From DP-19 sp036496285 (lineage in GTDB: Bacteria; Desulfobacterota; Binatia; UTPRO1), in assembly GCA_036496285.1 (NCBI GenBank), contig DASXLI010000104.1, positions 1-64,000 of the forward strand: a stretch of DNA of 64,000 nt, given 5' to 3'. The notes below the pieces were generated by a model. It was not told the origin of the DNA, did no database searches, and saw only the letters and a program-made list of their open reading frames with translations. How positions within the stretch are numbered: position 1 is the first letter of the stretch; each line of letters opens with the position of its first letter. This document shows, in pieces, positions 55,948 through 64,000 of this stretch. The translations under genes were made by a program, and so were the position numbers.

Positions 55948-58616
55948 CGGCGGCTCCGCGGCGCCGACGCGCGCGGGCCGACGATCGCCAGCGTGTACGC
56001 GTTCAGGTTGAAGTAGCCGCGCGCCGCCGCCTGCACCGCGGCGGGCGTCACCTGGCCGAGCGACTCACGGTAGCGCTCGCCGCCGTCGATGCCGAGGCCG
56101 TAGAGCTCGTTGAACGTGAGCTCGTCGCCCTGCGAGGTGTTGGTCTGCAGCGAGATCTCGTAGCTGCCGAGCAGGAACTTGCGCGCCTGCTCGAGCTCGG
56201 TCGCCGAGATCGGCTCGTCGCGCAGCTTGCGCAGCTCGGTCAGCACGCCGGCGACCGCGCGGTCGACGACGCTCGGGTCGCACGCGAAGTAGATGCCGAA
56301 GACGCCGGGATCGACACCCTCGGAGGCGAACGCGCTCACGCTGTACGCGAGCCCCTGCCGGTCGCGCAGCTCGAGGAAGAGCCGTCCGCCTTGCCGCGAC
56401 AGCACCGCCTCCAGCACCTTCAGCACGGCGCGGTCGGAGTCGGTGATGCGGCCACCGCGCATGCCGAGCACGAAGTGCGTCTGCTGGCGGTCGAGGTGGC
56501 GGGTGAGCCGCCGGATGCGCGACGGCGGCGCCGCGGGCAGCGGGCGCGGCAGCGCCCGGGGCGCGGGCAGATCGCCGAGCGCCGCCTCGAGGCGATCGAG
56601 CATCCAGCCGGCGTCGAGGTCGCCGACGGCGGTGACCACCAGCCGGCTCGGCACCAGCAGCCGGCGGTAGTAGGCGGCGAGCGCGGTCCGGTTGAAGCTC
56701 GTCACCGACGCGCGGGTGCCGAGCATCGGCAGGCCGTAGGGGTGCTGCGGGAAGTGCGCCGAGTAGAAGAGCTCGACCGCGCGCTGCGCCGGCTCGTCGT
56801 CGCGGTTGGCGATCGCGACCAGCAGCTCGCGGCGGCGCTTCTCGACCTCGTCCGCCGGGAACGTCGGGTAGCGCAGCACCTCGAGGAAGAGCTCGGTGCC
56901 CTCCTCGGCGTGGCGCGCGATGAATTGGCCGCGCAGGCCGAAGGAGTTCCGACCGGCGAAGCCGTCGAGCCCGCCCGCCAGCGACTCGACCGCGCGCCCG
57001 AGGCTCTCGCGCGAGTGGTGCCGGCTGCCGCGGGTGAGGAGCCCGGCGAGGAAGCCATTGATGCCGCAGGTATCCGGGCGCTCGAGCAGGAGGCCGCCGA
57101 GGGTCGCCGCGCGGATCGCGACGAGCGGCACCGCGTGGTGCTCCTTCACGATGAGGCGCACGCCGTTCTCGAGCGTGCGCGCGTGCATTCCGGGACGCGG
57201 ATTGGCGCGCGGGCGCGCCGCCGAGGCGCCGCGCGACGCGCGGTCCGCGAGCGGCGCGACCGCCGGCGCCGACCACGCGTCGGCGAGCGCGGCCTTCGTC
57301 GGCACGAGCTTCGCCGCGTCGGGGCCGGCGAGCACCGCGACCAGGTTCTGCGGCTGGAAGTAGGTGTGCGCGACGCGCTCGACGTCCTCGCGCGTCACCG
57401 CGGCGAGGTCGGCCAGGTAGCGTGTCTCGTAGTCGGGGTTGTCGAAGACGCATTGCGAGTACCCGAGGAGGCGCGCCTGTCCCTGCATCGTCTCCTTGCG
57501 GTAGACGAACTCGCTCTCGAGGTTGCTGCGGGCGCGCGTCAGCTCGGAGCGCCCGACCTTCTCCGTGCGCAGGCGGACGAGCGCGCTCAGCATCTCGCGC
57601 GTGGCGGCGGCGATCTTCTTGCGCTCGAGCGACGCCAGCAGCACGAAGAGGCCCGGGTCCTGCGGCGTGTAGGCGAACGCCGAGACGGAGTTCACCAGCT
57701 CCTTCTGCGCCTCGAGCGTGTGCACGAGGCGGGTGCTCTCGCCGCCGGCCAGCACGTAGGCGAGGAGATCGAGCGCGACCGCGTCGGGATCGTGCGCCGA
57801 GGGGACGCGGAAGCCGAGCAGCAGGTGGTGCTCCTGCACCGCCATGTCGACCGTGGCGGTGTGCATCGCGAGCTGCGGCGGCTCGACCGTGCGTTCGCGC
57901 GCCGGCAGCGCCGCCGGCTGCCAGTCGGTGAAGGCGGCGCTCACCTGCGAGCGCACCTCGTCGAGGCTCACGTCGCCGACGACCACCAGGACGACGTTGT
58001 TCGGGCGGTACCAGCGGTGGAAGAAGTCGAGCACGCGCGGGCGGTCGAGGGCCTCGATCGTCTTCCGCCAGCCGATCACCGGGCGGCCGTAGGGATGGCT
58101 CTGGAATGCGAGGCGGAAGAGCTCGGTGTAGGCGCGCGAGACCGGCATGTCCTCCGAGCGTTTCCACTCCTCCATGACGACGTTCAGCTCGCGCGCCAGC
58201 TCGTCGGCGTCGAACGTGGAGTTGCGAAGCGCGTCGGCGAGAATGTCGAGGCCGGTCGCGAAGTACCGGCCGGCGAGCACGAGGTGGTAGACGGTGTGGT
58301 CGGACGTCGTGAACGCGTTGATCAAGCCGCCCGACGACTCGACCTCCGCGGCGATCTGCCCGACGCCGCGCCGCGCGGTGCCCTTGAAGAGCATGTGCTC
58401 ATGCACGTGCGCCACGCCCGCTTCGACGTCGTGCTCGTCGGCGGCGCCGACCTTCACCCACGCTTGCAGCGCGACGACCGGTGCGAAGTGATCCTCGCGC
58501 ACGATCACCTGCATGCCGTTGGCGAGCGTGAAGCTCTCGGTGCCCGCCGCGCCTGGGCCGCCCGCGTGTCGCGCGACGACGAAGGCGCGCGCGCCGTCAG
58601 ATTTTCTTGACTCCAT
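55920..58616 (-). CDS. M16 zinc metallopeptidase, two fused units
   Basis: 898 aa. First half has the inverted zinc motif HVHEH (70-74) and a distal Glu in VVMEEWK, so it is catalytic. Second half (from about 480, LENGVRLIVKEHHAVPL) keeps the fold but has GINGFLAGL where HxxEH should be, so it is inactive. This one-chain active/inactive layout resembles pitrilysin rather than the usual two-gene bacterial arrangement. No obvious signal peptide. Divergent from rpsU. Confidence 0.9.
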   Translation of the reverse strand: MESRKSDGARAFVVARHAGGPGAAGTESFTLANGMQVIVREDHFAPVVALQAWVKVGAADEHDVEAGVAHVHEHMLFKGTARRGVGQIAAEVESSGGLINAFTTSDHTVYHLVLAGRYFATGLDILADALRNSTFDADELARELNVVMEEWKRSEDMPVSRAYTELFRLAFQSHPYGRPVIGWRKTIEALDRPRVLDFFHRWYRPNNVVLVVVGDVSLDEVRSQVSAAFTDWQPAALPARERTVEPPQLAMHTATVDMAVQEHHLLLGFRVPSAHDPDAVALDLLAYVLAGGESTRLVHTLEAQKELVNSVSAFAYTPQDPGLFVLLASLERKKIAAATREMLSALVRLRTEKVGRSELTRARSNLESEFVYRKETMQGQARLLGYSQCVFDNPDYETRYLADLAAVTREDVERVAHTYFQPQNLVAVLAGPDAAKLVPTKAALADAWSAPAVAPLADRASRGASAARPRANPRPGMHARTLENGVRLIVKEHHAVPLVAIRAATLGGLLLERPDTCGINGFLAGLLTRGSRHHSRESLGRAVESLAGGLDGFAGRNSFGLRGQFIARHAEEGTELFLEVLRYPTFPADEVEKRRRELLVAIANRDDEPAQRAVELFYSAHFPQHPYGLPMLGTRASVTSFNRTALAAYYRRLLVPSRLVVTAVGDLDAGWMLDRLEAALGDLPAPRALPRPLPAAPPSRIRRLTRHLDRQQTHFVLGMRGGRITDSDRAVLKVLEAVLSRQGGRLFLELRDRQGLAYSVSAFASEGVDPGVFGIYFACDPSVVDRAVAGVLTELRKLRDEPISATELEQARKFLLGSYEISLQTNTSQGDELTFNELYGLGIDGGERYRESLGQVTPAAVQAAARGYFNLNAYTLAIVGPRASAPRSRRQSSAKRSG

Positions 58617-58634
58617 GCCGAAAGTATCTAAAGT
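58607..58634 (+). promoter_or_regulatory. Sigma-70-like promoter upstream of rpsU
   Basis: TTGACT (58607-58612), a 16-bp spacer, then TAAAGT (58629-58634), five and four matches to consensus. It lies ~100 bp before rpsU and overlaps the divergent M16 start. Confidence 0.5.
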
Positions 58635-58734
58635 ACGACCCCGTTCCGCGCCAGCGGGGCGAATCAGTGACTCCCGTCTGCCTCGTGACGCACGAAAGCC
58701 ACTCCATCTGCACCGGAGGGGGGTGAACTATTGC

Positions 58735-58935
58735 ATGGCCGGAGTAAGGGTCAAGGACAACGAACCGATCGAGAGCGCCATCCGGCGCTTCAAGAAGCAA
58801 TGTGAGAAGGCCGGCATCCTCGCCGAGCTGCGCAAGCGAGAGCACTACGAGAAGCCGAGCGTGAAGAAGAAGAAGAAAGCGCTCGCCGCGAAGAAGCGCG
58901 CCCTCAGGCGCGCGAGTCGAACGCAGCACGCGTGA
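58735..58935 (+). CDS. rpsU: 30S ribosomal protein S21
   Basis: 66 aa from ATG 58735 with a GGAGGGGGG run ~12 bp upstream. VRVKDNEPIESAIRRFKKQC and EKAGILAELRKREHYEKPS are typical bS21, followed by a basic Lys/Arg tail. First gene of the macromolecular-synthesis segment. Confidence 0.96.
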   Translation: MAGVRVKDNEPIESAIRRFKKQCEKAGILAELRKREHYEKPSVKKKKKALAAKKRALRRASRTQHA

Positions 58936-59004
58936 GTTGCGCCTAATCGAAGCAACTTCCAGCGCGAGAAAGAGTTGAACACGCGCGGGTGATCGGAGTA
59001 AGAC

Positions 59005-59035
59005 GAGCCGGCGGCGACGAGGGTCGCGCCGGCTC
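59005..59035 (+). terminator. GC-rich hairpin after rpsU
   Basis: GAGCCGGCGGCGAC and GTCGCGCCGGCTC pair with one bulged G around a GAGG loop, 70 bp after the rpsU stop and ~100 bp before cvpA. No T run, so either a weak terminator or an RNA processing stem lowering downstream expression relative to rpsU. Confidence 0.45.
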
Positions 59036-59137
59036 GTTGCATCAAGCAGCAGTCGGGATCTTGGGCGTCTTCGCAGTTGGACGTGCGGGTGGGGTGGCGG
59101 ATGCGGCGGCTTACCTACGGGAACGGGGCGTGCGGGT

Positions 59138-59680
59138 GTGAATCGGATCGACGTGGTCCTCGCCATCGTCCTCTTGCTCTTCGCCGTGCGCGGCTTCTGG
59201 CGGGGTTTCTCGCGTGAGTTCTTCGGCTTCATCGGTCTGATCGGCGGCCTCGCGGTCGCGGCCGCGTCCTACGCGGCGGCCACCGTCTACATGCCCGAGG
59301 CGATCCCGGAGCGCTTGCGCCCGATTGCCGCGTTCGCCGCCGTCTTCTTCGCCGTCGACTTCCTCGCCATCCTCATCGGCGCGATCGTCCATCGCCTGCT
59401 CGGCATCCTCTTCCTCTCGCCGGTCAACCGGATCGCCGGCGCCGTCTTCGGGGTCGCCAAGGGCGCCGCCATGACGATGATCGCGCTCCTCCTGGTGCGT
59501 GCCTACGCTCCGATCCCCTCGCTCACCGACGAGCTCCAGCAATCGCGCATCGCCGCCCAGCTCCTCGGGCTCGCCGGCGATCTGCGCGAGAGCGACCACG
59601 TGCCGCAGCAGCGCTCGCTGCGGCTCGACATGGACACGCTCGCCGCCGGACATCCGGCGGCCGGCGCCGGGGAGCGCTAG
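59138..59680 (+). CDS. CvpA-family membrane protein
   Basis: 180 aa from GTG 59138. Four transmembrane helices with VVLAIVLLLFAVRGFWRGFS and NRIAGAVFGVAKGAAM, typical of CvpA (colicin V production/envelope) proteins. Ends 3 bp before dnaG and is co-transcribed. Confidence 0.88.
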   Translation: MNRIDVVLAIVLLLFAVRGFWRGFSREFFGFIGLIGGLAVAAASYAAATVYMPEAIPERLRPIAAFAAVFFAVDFLAILIGAIVHRLLGILFLSPVNRIAGAVFGVAKGAAMTMIALLLVRAYAPIPSLTDELQQSRIAAQLLGLAGDLRESDHVPQQRSLRLDMDTLAAGHPAAGAGER

Positions 59681-59683
59681 CCG

Positions 59684-61468
59684 GTGCGCGGGCGGATTCC
59701 CGAGGACATCCTCACGCGCATCCGCGAGCGCGCCAACATCGTGGAGATCGTCGGCGCGCAGGTCGGCCTGCGGCGCGTCGGCCGCAACCACGTCGGCCTC
59801 TGCCCGTTCCACGCCGAGAAGACGCCGTCTTTCACCGTCAACGAGGACCGCGGCATCTACCACTGCTTCGGCTGCGGCGCAGGCGGCAACGTCTTCTCGT
59901 TCCTGATGCGGCTCGAGGGCACGCCGTTCCCGGAGATCGTCGAGCGGCTGGCGCGCCAGTACGGCGTCGAGCTGCCGGAGCACGGCGAGGACGATCCGGC
60001 GCTGCGCCAGCGCGAGGCGCTCTTCCGCCTGAACGACCAGGTGGCGCGCTTCTTCCACCGCTACCTCTGGGACGCGGCCGAGGCCGCGCCGGCGCGCGAC
60101 TACCTCGAGGAGCGCGGCATCGGTCGCGAGATCGCCGATCGCTTCCTGCTCGGCTACGCGCCCGCCCGCTCCGACGCGCTGGTGCGCAAGCTGCGCGAGG
60201 GCGGCCAGTCGCTCGAGTCGGCGGTCCGGCTCGGCCTGATCCGCGAGCGGCGCGAGGGCGGCGGCCACTACGACCTCTTTCGCGCGCGCCTCATCTTCCC
60301 GATCACCGACTCGTCGGGCCGCGTCGTCGGCTTCGGCAGCCGCAGCGTGCCGGGCACGCCGAGCGCCACGGGCGACCTGCCGAAGTACCTGAACTCGCCG
60401 GAGACGCCCCTCTATAGGAAGGGCTCGCATCTCTACGGGCTTGCCGTGGCGCGCGACGCCATCCGCCGCGCCGACCGCGTGCTCGTGGTCGAGGGCTACT
60501 TCGACGTGCTGGCCCTGGCGCAGGGCAGGATCGGCCACGTCGTCGCCTCGCTCGGCACCGCGCTCACCCTCGGCCAGCTCGAGGTCGTGAAGCGCTTCAC
60601 CCGGAACGTCGTCGCCTTCTTCGACGGCGACAACGCGGGGCGCGCGGCGGCGGAGAAGAGCCTGCCGATCTTCTTCGAGGCCGGGCTCTGGGGCCGGGCC
60701 GCCTTCCTTCCCGGCAGCGACGATCCCGACACGTTCGTCCGCCGCGAAGGCGCGGAGGCGGCGCTCGCGCTCATCGGGCGCGCCATCCCGCTCTTCGAGT
60801 TCTATCTCGATCGCGTGGTCGGGCCGGAGAGCTCGCCGGCGGAGCGCGCCATGGTGGCGCAACGGGTGTCGGGCTGGCTCGCCAAGATCACCGATCCGTT
60901 CGAGTACGACATCACGGCGCGCGCCGCCGCCGAGCGCCTCGGCCTCGGCGAGGAGATGCTGCGCAAGCAGGGCGGCCGTCCGGCCGCGGCGAAGGCCGCC
61001 GCGCCGGCCGCGACCAAGGCGCCCGGGCCCGAGGGCCTGCTCGTCGAGCTCATGCTCGCGAGCCCGGCGGCGATCGCGCGCGTCGCCGACGCGGAGGTGG
61101 TCGCGCTCTTCGCCGAGCCGCAGCTGCGGGCGCTGGCGGAGGAGATGATCACGTGCGCGCGGCAGGGCGGCAGCGGCGACGCCGCGACGCTCTTGATGCG
61201 GCTCGACGAGCCGACCGCCGCGCGCGTCGCGGCACGGCTCGTGGGCGGGGAAGAGACGACGGAGGAGCATGGGGATGCGGAGGCCGATTCGACCATGATG
61301 AGACTCGTCGACGATTGCGTCGCGGCGCTGCGCGAGCGCGCCGCGCGGCACGATCGGCAGGCGCTCGTGCGGCGCATCCGCGCCGCCGAGGGCGAGGGGG
61401 ACGTCGCTGCCGTCGTGGAGGCGCAGCGCGAGCTCGAGCACCTGAAGCGCGGCGGAGCGCGGCCATGA
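59684..61468 (+). CDS. dnaG: DNA primase
   Basis: 594 aa from GTG 59684. CHC2 zinc ligands Cys40, His43, Cys61, Cys64 (GLCPFH...YHCFGC), TOPRIM motifs VVEGYFDVLAL and FFDGDNAGRAA, then a less conserved C-terminal helicase-binding domain after a short Ala/Lys linker. Synthesises RNA primers for replication. Its stop overlaps the rpoD ATG (ATGA). Confidence 0.97.
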   Translation: MRGRIPEDILTRIRERANIVEIVGAQVGLRRVGRNHVGLCPFHAEKTPSFTVNEDRGIYHCFGCGAGGNVFSFLMRLEGTPFPEIVERLARQYGVELPEHGEDDPALRQREALFRLNDQVARFFHRYLWDAAEAAPARDYLEERGIGREIADRFLLGYAPARSDALVRKLREGGQSLESAVRLGLIRERREGGGHYDLFRARLIFPITDSSGRVVGFGSRSVPGTPSATGDLPKYLNSPETPLYRKGSHLYGLAVARDAIRRADRVLVVEGYFDVLALAQGRIGHVVASLGTALTLGQLEVVKRFTRNVVAFFDGDNAGRAAAEKSLPIFFEAGLWGRAAFLPGSDDPDTFVRREGAEAALALIGRAIPLFEFYLDRVVGPESSPAERAMVAQRVSGWLAKITDPFEYDITARAAAERLGLGEEMLRKQGGRPAAAKAAAPAATKAPGPEGLLVELMLASPAAIARVADAEVVALFAEPQLRALAEEMITCARQGGSGDAATLLMRLDEPTAARVAARLVGGEETTEEHGDAEADSTMMRLVDDCVAALRERAARHDRQALVRRIRAAEGEGDVAAVVEAQRELEHLKRGGARP

Positions 61469-63267
61469 CCCCGCTCGAGCTGCGGAGCCGGAAGGACGTG
61501 CAGGAGCTGATCGCCGTCGGCAAGGCGAAGGGCTTCATCACGCTCGACGACGTGACCCGCCATCTCCCCTCCGACTTCCTGTCGCGCGAGCACATCCAGC
61601 GCATCCTCGTGATGGTCGGGGAGATGGCGATCAACGTCGTCGTTGAGCAGGAGGACTCCGACACCGAGCTCGTGGTGGTCGAGGAGGTCGAGGTCGATCC
61701 GGTCGAGGCGCAAGACGTGCAAGACGCACCGGACGCGCAGGACGCGCCGGGCGCGGTCGAGGACGAGACCGAGCGTCCCGCCGACGAGCTGCCCGCCAGC
61801 GCCGATCCGGTCCGGCGCTATCTCTACGACATCGTGCGCATCCCGCTCCTCGGGCGGGAGGGCGAGGTGGCGCTGGCGCAGAAGGTCGAGCAGGGAACGA
61901 CGCAGGTGCGGAGCGAGGCGTTCGCGTCGCCGCTGGCGCTCGGCTACGTCTGCGACCTCGCCGACCGCCTGGAGCGCGGCGAGCTCTCGATCGACGCCGT
62001 GCTCGGTGAGCCGGAGGACGAGACCGAGGATGCCGCCGCCGCCAAGGAACGGGCGCGGCAGTTCCTCGCCGGCGTCGCGCGGGTGCGGCGTCTGCTCACG
62101 GCCAGCGGACGGACGCAGCCGCCGGCGCGCGCGGCGCGCGAGCAGCAGCGTCGCGTCGAGGCGGTCGCCGCGCTCGGCCTGGCGCGCCGGCACTTCGCCG
62201 CGATCGTCGGCTCGATCCGCTCGGCGGCCGTCGCCGCGGACCGGTGCGCGACGACGCTGCGGCGTTGCGAGGAGCGCTTCGAAAGCCGCCCGATCGACGT
62301 CGCGCGCATGGCGCACCTGCTCGAGCTCGACCGCCGCGGCCGCAAGCTCGACGGCGGCCGCCTGAAGGAGGCGCAGCGCTTCTTCACCCGCCACCGCCTC
62401 GCCGCTGCAGAGGCCGAGGCCGTGGGCGCCGAGATCGCGCGCGCGATGCGCGAGCTGCGCGACATCGAGCGCAGCGCCGGCGTGTCGGCGGAGGAGCTGG
62501 CGCGCGTCGTCGCCGCCGTCCGCGATGGCGAGCGCCGCGCCGAGGAGGCCAAGACCCGCCTCGTCGAGGCCAACCTCCGTCTCGTCGTGAGCCTCGCCAA
62601 GCGCTACTCGCAGCGCGGCCTGCCGCTCCTCGATCTCATCCAGGAAGGCAACATCGGCCTCATGCGCGCGGTCGAGAAGTTCGACTACCGGCTCGGCTAC
62701 CGCTTCTCCACCTACGCGACGTGGTGGATCCGCCAGGCCGTGAGCCGCGCGCTCGCCGACCAGGCGCGCACGATCCGCGTGCCGGTGCACATGGTCGAGG
62801 CGCTCAACAAGGTCATGCGTACGGCGCGGGTGATGGTGCAGGAGACGGGCCGCGACCCGAGCGAGGAGGAGCTGGCGCAGCGCCTCGGCATGCCGCTCGA
62901 GAAGGTGCAGCGCATCACCCGCATCGTGCAGGATCCGATCTCGCTCGAGACCCCGCTCGGCGACGACGGCGACAGCCAGCTCGGCGACCTCGTGGCCGAC
63001 CCGCGCGCCGTCTCGCCAGCCGACGCGGTCGCCAATTCGCACCTCCGCAAGCAGGCGGCGCGCGCCCTCTCGGCGCTCTCGCCCCGCGAGGAGCAGATCC
63101 TGCGGATGCGCTTCGGCATCGGCGGCGGCATCGACCACACCCTGGAGGAGGTCGGCAGCGCCTTCGCGGTGACGCGCGAGCGCGTCCGCCAGATCGAGGC
63201 GAAGGCGCTCCGCAAGCTGCGCCACCCGATGCGGCGCCAGCATCTGCGCGATTTCCACGGCGATTGA
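61465..63267 (+). CDS. rpoD: Primary RNA polymerase sigma factor
   Basis: 600 aa from ATG 61465. Region 1.1 (about 1-60) is present, followed by an acidic linker (repeated DAPDAQDAP-type), region 1.2, a long non-conserved region, then 2.1-2.4 (LIQEGNIGLMRAVEKFDY; FSTYATWWIRQAVSRALAD) and 4.2 (VTRERVRQIEAKALRKLRHP). Full housekeeping sigma-70 layout. Confidence 0.97.
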   Translation: MTPLELRSRKDVQELIAVGKAKGFITLDDVTRHLPSDFLSREHIQRILVMVGEMAINVVVEQEDSDTELVVVEEVEVDPVEAQDVQDAPDAQDAPGAVEDETERPADELPASADPVRRYLYDIVRIPLLGREGEVALAQKVEQGTTQVRSEAFASPLALGYVCDLADRLERGELSIDAVLGEPEDETEDAAAAKERARQFLAGVARVRRLLTASGRTQPPARAAREQQRRVEAVAALGLARRHFAAIVGSIRSAAVAADRCATTLRRCEERFESRPIDVARMAHLLELDRRGRKLDGGRLKEAQRFFTRHRLAAAEAEAVGAEIARAMRELRDIERSAGVSAEELARVVAAVRDGERRAEEAKTRLVEANLRLVVSLAKRYSQRGLPLLDLIQEGNIGLMRAVEKFDYRLGYRFSTYATWWIRQAVSRALADQARTIRVPVHMVEALNKVMRTARVMVQETGRDPSEEELAQRLGMPLEKVQRITRIVQDPISLETPLGDDGDSQLGDLVADPRAVSPADAVANSHLRKQAARALSALSPREEQILRMRFGIGGGIDHTLEEVGSAFAVTRERVRQIEAKALRKLRHPMRRQHLRDFHGD

Positions 63268-63314
63268 GCCGCCCGGCGAGGGACGCCACGGGCGCCGCGC
63301 CCGGTGGGGATGTT

Positions 63315-63343
63315 TTGACGGACGGCCCCGTGTCTAGTATGGA
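63315..63343 (+). promoter_or_regulatory. Sigma-70-like promoter before the CAT tRNA
   Basis: TTGACG (63315-63320), 17-bp spacer, TATGGA (63338-63343); transcription would start about 50 bp upstream of the tRNA. Good spacing and five and four consensus matches. Confidence 0.6.
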
Positions 63344-63396
63344 GTTCAGGTTGCGTGCCGTTTTCAGTGTGGTGTCCGCAGCCTTGGACAGTCGGC

Positions 63397-63470
63397 GGGC
63401 CTATAGCTCAGCTGGTTAGAGCGACCGGCTCATAACCGGTTGGTCCCAGGTTCGAGTCCTGGTGGGCCCA
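63397..63470 (+). tRNA. tRNA with CAT anticodon (elongator Met or Ile2)
   Basis: Acceptor arms GGGCCTA and TGGGCCC, anticodon stem ACCGG/CCGGT with loop CTCATAA (CAT), T-arm CCCAGGTTCGAGTCCTGG. No CCA encoded. The acceptor start is not that of an initiator tRNA; elongator Met versus lysidine-modified Ile2 cannot be settled by eye. Confidence 0.92.
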
Positions 63471-63493
63471 CTTTGGAAGACCGAGGAGACCGC

Positions 63494-64000
63494 TTGGAGA
63501 ATCAAGTCGAGCTGCTGGTGAATCTGCAAGTCGTCGACCAGCAGCTCCGTGAGCGCACCGAGGCCATCGAGGCGCTTCGTCGAGGGCTCGCCGACATCGA
63601 GAGCGAGCTGCAGGGTCAGGGCAAGCTGCTCGAGGCGTGCAAAGCCGAGCGCGCCGATCTGGAAACCCGCCGTCGTGAGATGCAGGGCGCGCTCGACGAC
63701 GAGGAAGCGAAGATGAAAGACCGCCGGATGCGGCTGAATCGCATCCGCAACGAGAAAGAGGCGTCGGCGGTCCGCCGCGAGATCGAGGTCGGCAAGGAGA
63801 GCAACCAGAAGGTCGAGGAGGATCTGCTGGTCGTCTACGAGGCCCTCGACGGCGTCACCGCGCGCGAGACCGAGCTCCAGGCCACCTACGACGCCATCGA
63901 GGCGCGCCGCGCCGAGCAGCAGTCCCGCGTCGACGCCGAGGTCGTGACGCTCAGCGCCGGCCTCGACGACGCTCGCAATCACCGCAACCAGCTCGCGAGC
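63494..64000 (+). CDS. Coiled-coil protein of the C4-type zinc-ribbon family (3' partial)
   Basis: Starts at TTG 63494 with GAGGAG upstream and runs off the right edge. The visible ~169 residues are a long coiled coil (LLVNLQVVDQQLRERTEAIE) with the characteristic KDRRMRLNRIRNEKEASAVR segment of the zinc-ribbon family whose CxxC ribbon sits at the unseen C-terminus. Function in other bacteria poorly known. Confidence 0.85.
   Translation, partial: MENQVELLVNLQVVDQQLRERTEAIEALRRGLADIESELQGQGKLLEACKAERADLETRRREMQGALDDEEAKMKDRRMRLNRIRNEKEASAVRREIEVGKESNQKVEEDLLVVYEALDGVTARETELQATYDAIEARRAEQQSRVDAEVVTLSAGLDDARNHRNQLAS

Noticed and set aside
54843..58610. 1255-aa plus-strand open frame
   Set aside because: Antisense to the M16 and GDPD genes; Arg/Ala-rich with no domain. 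A GC artefact.
59111..63258. Long minus-strand frames (776 and 818 aa) under dnaG and rpoD
   Set aside because: Antisense shadows of well-identified genes.

Overview
The window is about 64 kb of very GC-rich, densely coding bacterial chromosome with no rRNA operon, CRISPR array, insertion sequence or prophage. A Gram-negative host is indicated by a LpxL/HtrB-like lipid A acyltransferase relative, several lipoproteins and signal peptides, periplasmic multiheme cytochromes and a two-unit M16 protease. Housekeeping proteins (RpoD, DnaG, RsmE, PrmA, GshB, MgtE) look proteobacteria/deltaproteobacteria-like. The mix of dehalogenase, acyl-CoA ligase, CoA-transferase, amidase and nitroreductase with Thr/Pro-rich secreted proteins and Cys-repeat proteins suggests an uncultured soil or groundwater lineage of the old Deltaproteobacteria sense (Binatota- or Myxococcota-like). 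That placement is inference, not proof.

Layout. 0-6 kb: end of a coiled-coil/receiver-like gene, then a minus-strand run gpmI - rhomboid protease - sulfatase-like enzyme. 6-11 kb: haloalkane dehalogenase with all expected catalytic residues, an alpha/beta hydrolase, a DUF222/HNH nuclease with internal duplication and a possible gene remnant. 11-18 kb: MgtE, an orphan NarL-type regulator with a small membrane protein, a histone-tail-like coiled-coil protein, lipid acyltransferase, diiron ferritin-like protein, cold-shock protein, zinc alcohol dehydrogenase, tRNA-Thr. 18-28 kb: Kef-type antiporter, a large mosaic secreted protein, GH63-like glucosidase, an alpha/beta hydrolase and several very small proteins, two of them only about 40-50 residues. 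28-37 kb: DsbA-fold isomerase, acyl-CoA synthetase, SulP transporter, lipoprotein, GT2, then SDR - amidase - nitroreductase. 37-43 kb: lipoprotein, then an 11-heme/membrane cytochrome b fusion with a pentaheme cytochrome, a lysophospholipid acyltransferase and a CaiB/BaiF CoA-transferase. 43-50 kb: cytidylate-kinase-like protein, FUSC-like and GlsB-like membrane proteins, NDH-2, a cluster of three secreted Cys-rich or repeat proteins, thioredoxin-like protein, cupin, tRNA-Phe. 50-58.6 kb: prmA - rsmE - RDD - gshB operon, exported trypsin-like protease, exported methyltransferase, glycerophosphodiesterase and M16 protease. 58.6-64 kb: rpsU - cvpA - dnaG - rpoD - tRNA(CAT) - zinc-ribbon protein, a version of the macromolecular-synthesis operon.

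How the parts work together. The multiheme pair at 38.1-40.7 kb looks like a membrane-anchored periplasmic electron conduit; NDH-2 at 44.7 kb could feed the same quinone pool. The degradative enzymes (dehalogenase, CoA ligase, CoA transferase, amidase, nitroreductase, SDR) imply use of varied organic compounds but do not form one obvious pathway. The most unusual material is the multiheme operon and the secreted repeat proteins at 19.8-22.9 kb and 46.4-48.8 kb. Start codons were adjusted from open-frame limits using ribosome binding sites, signal peptides and neighbour boundaries; many very long antisense open frames are GC artefacts and were left out.
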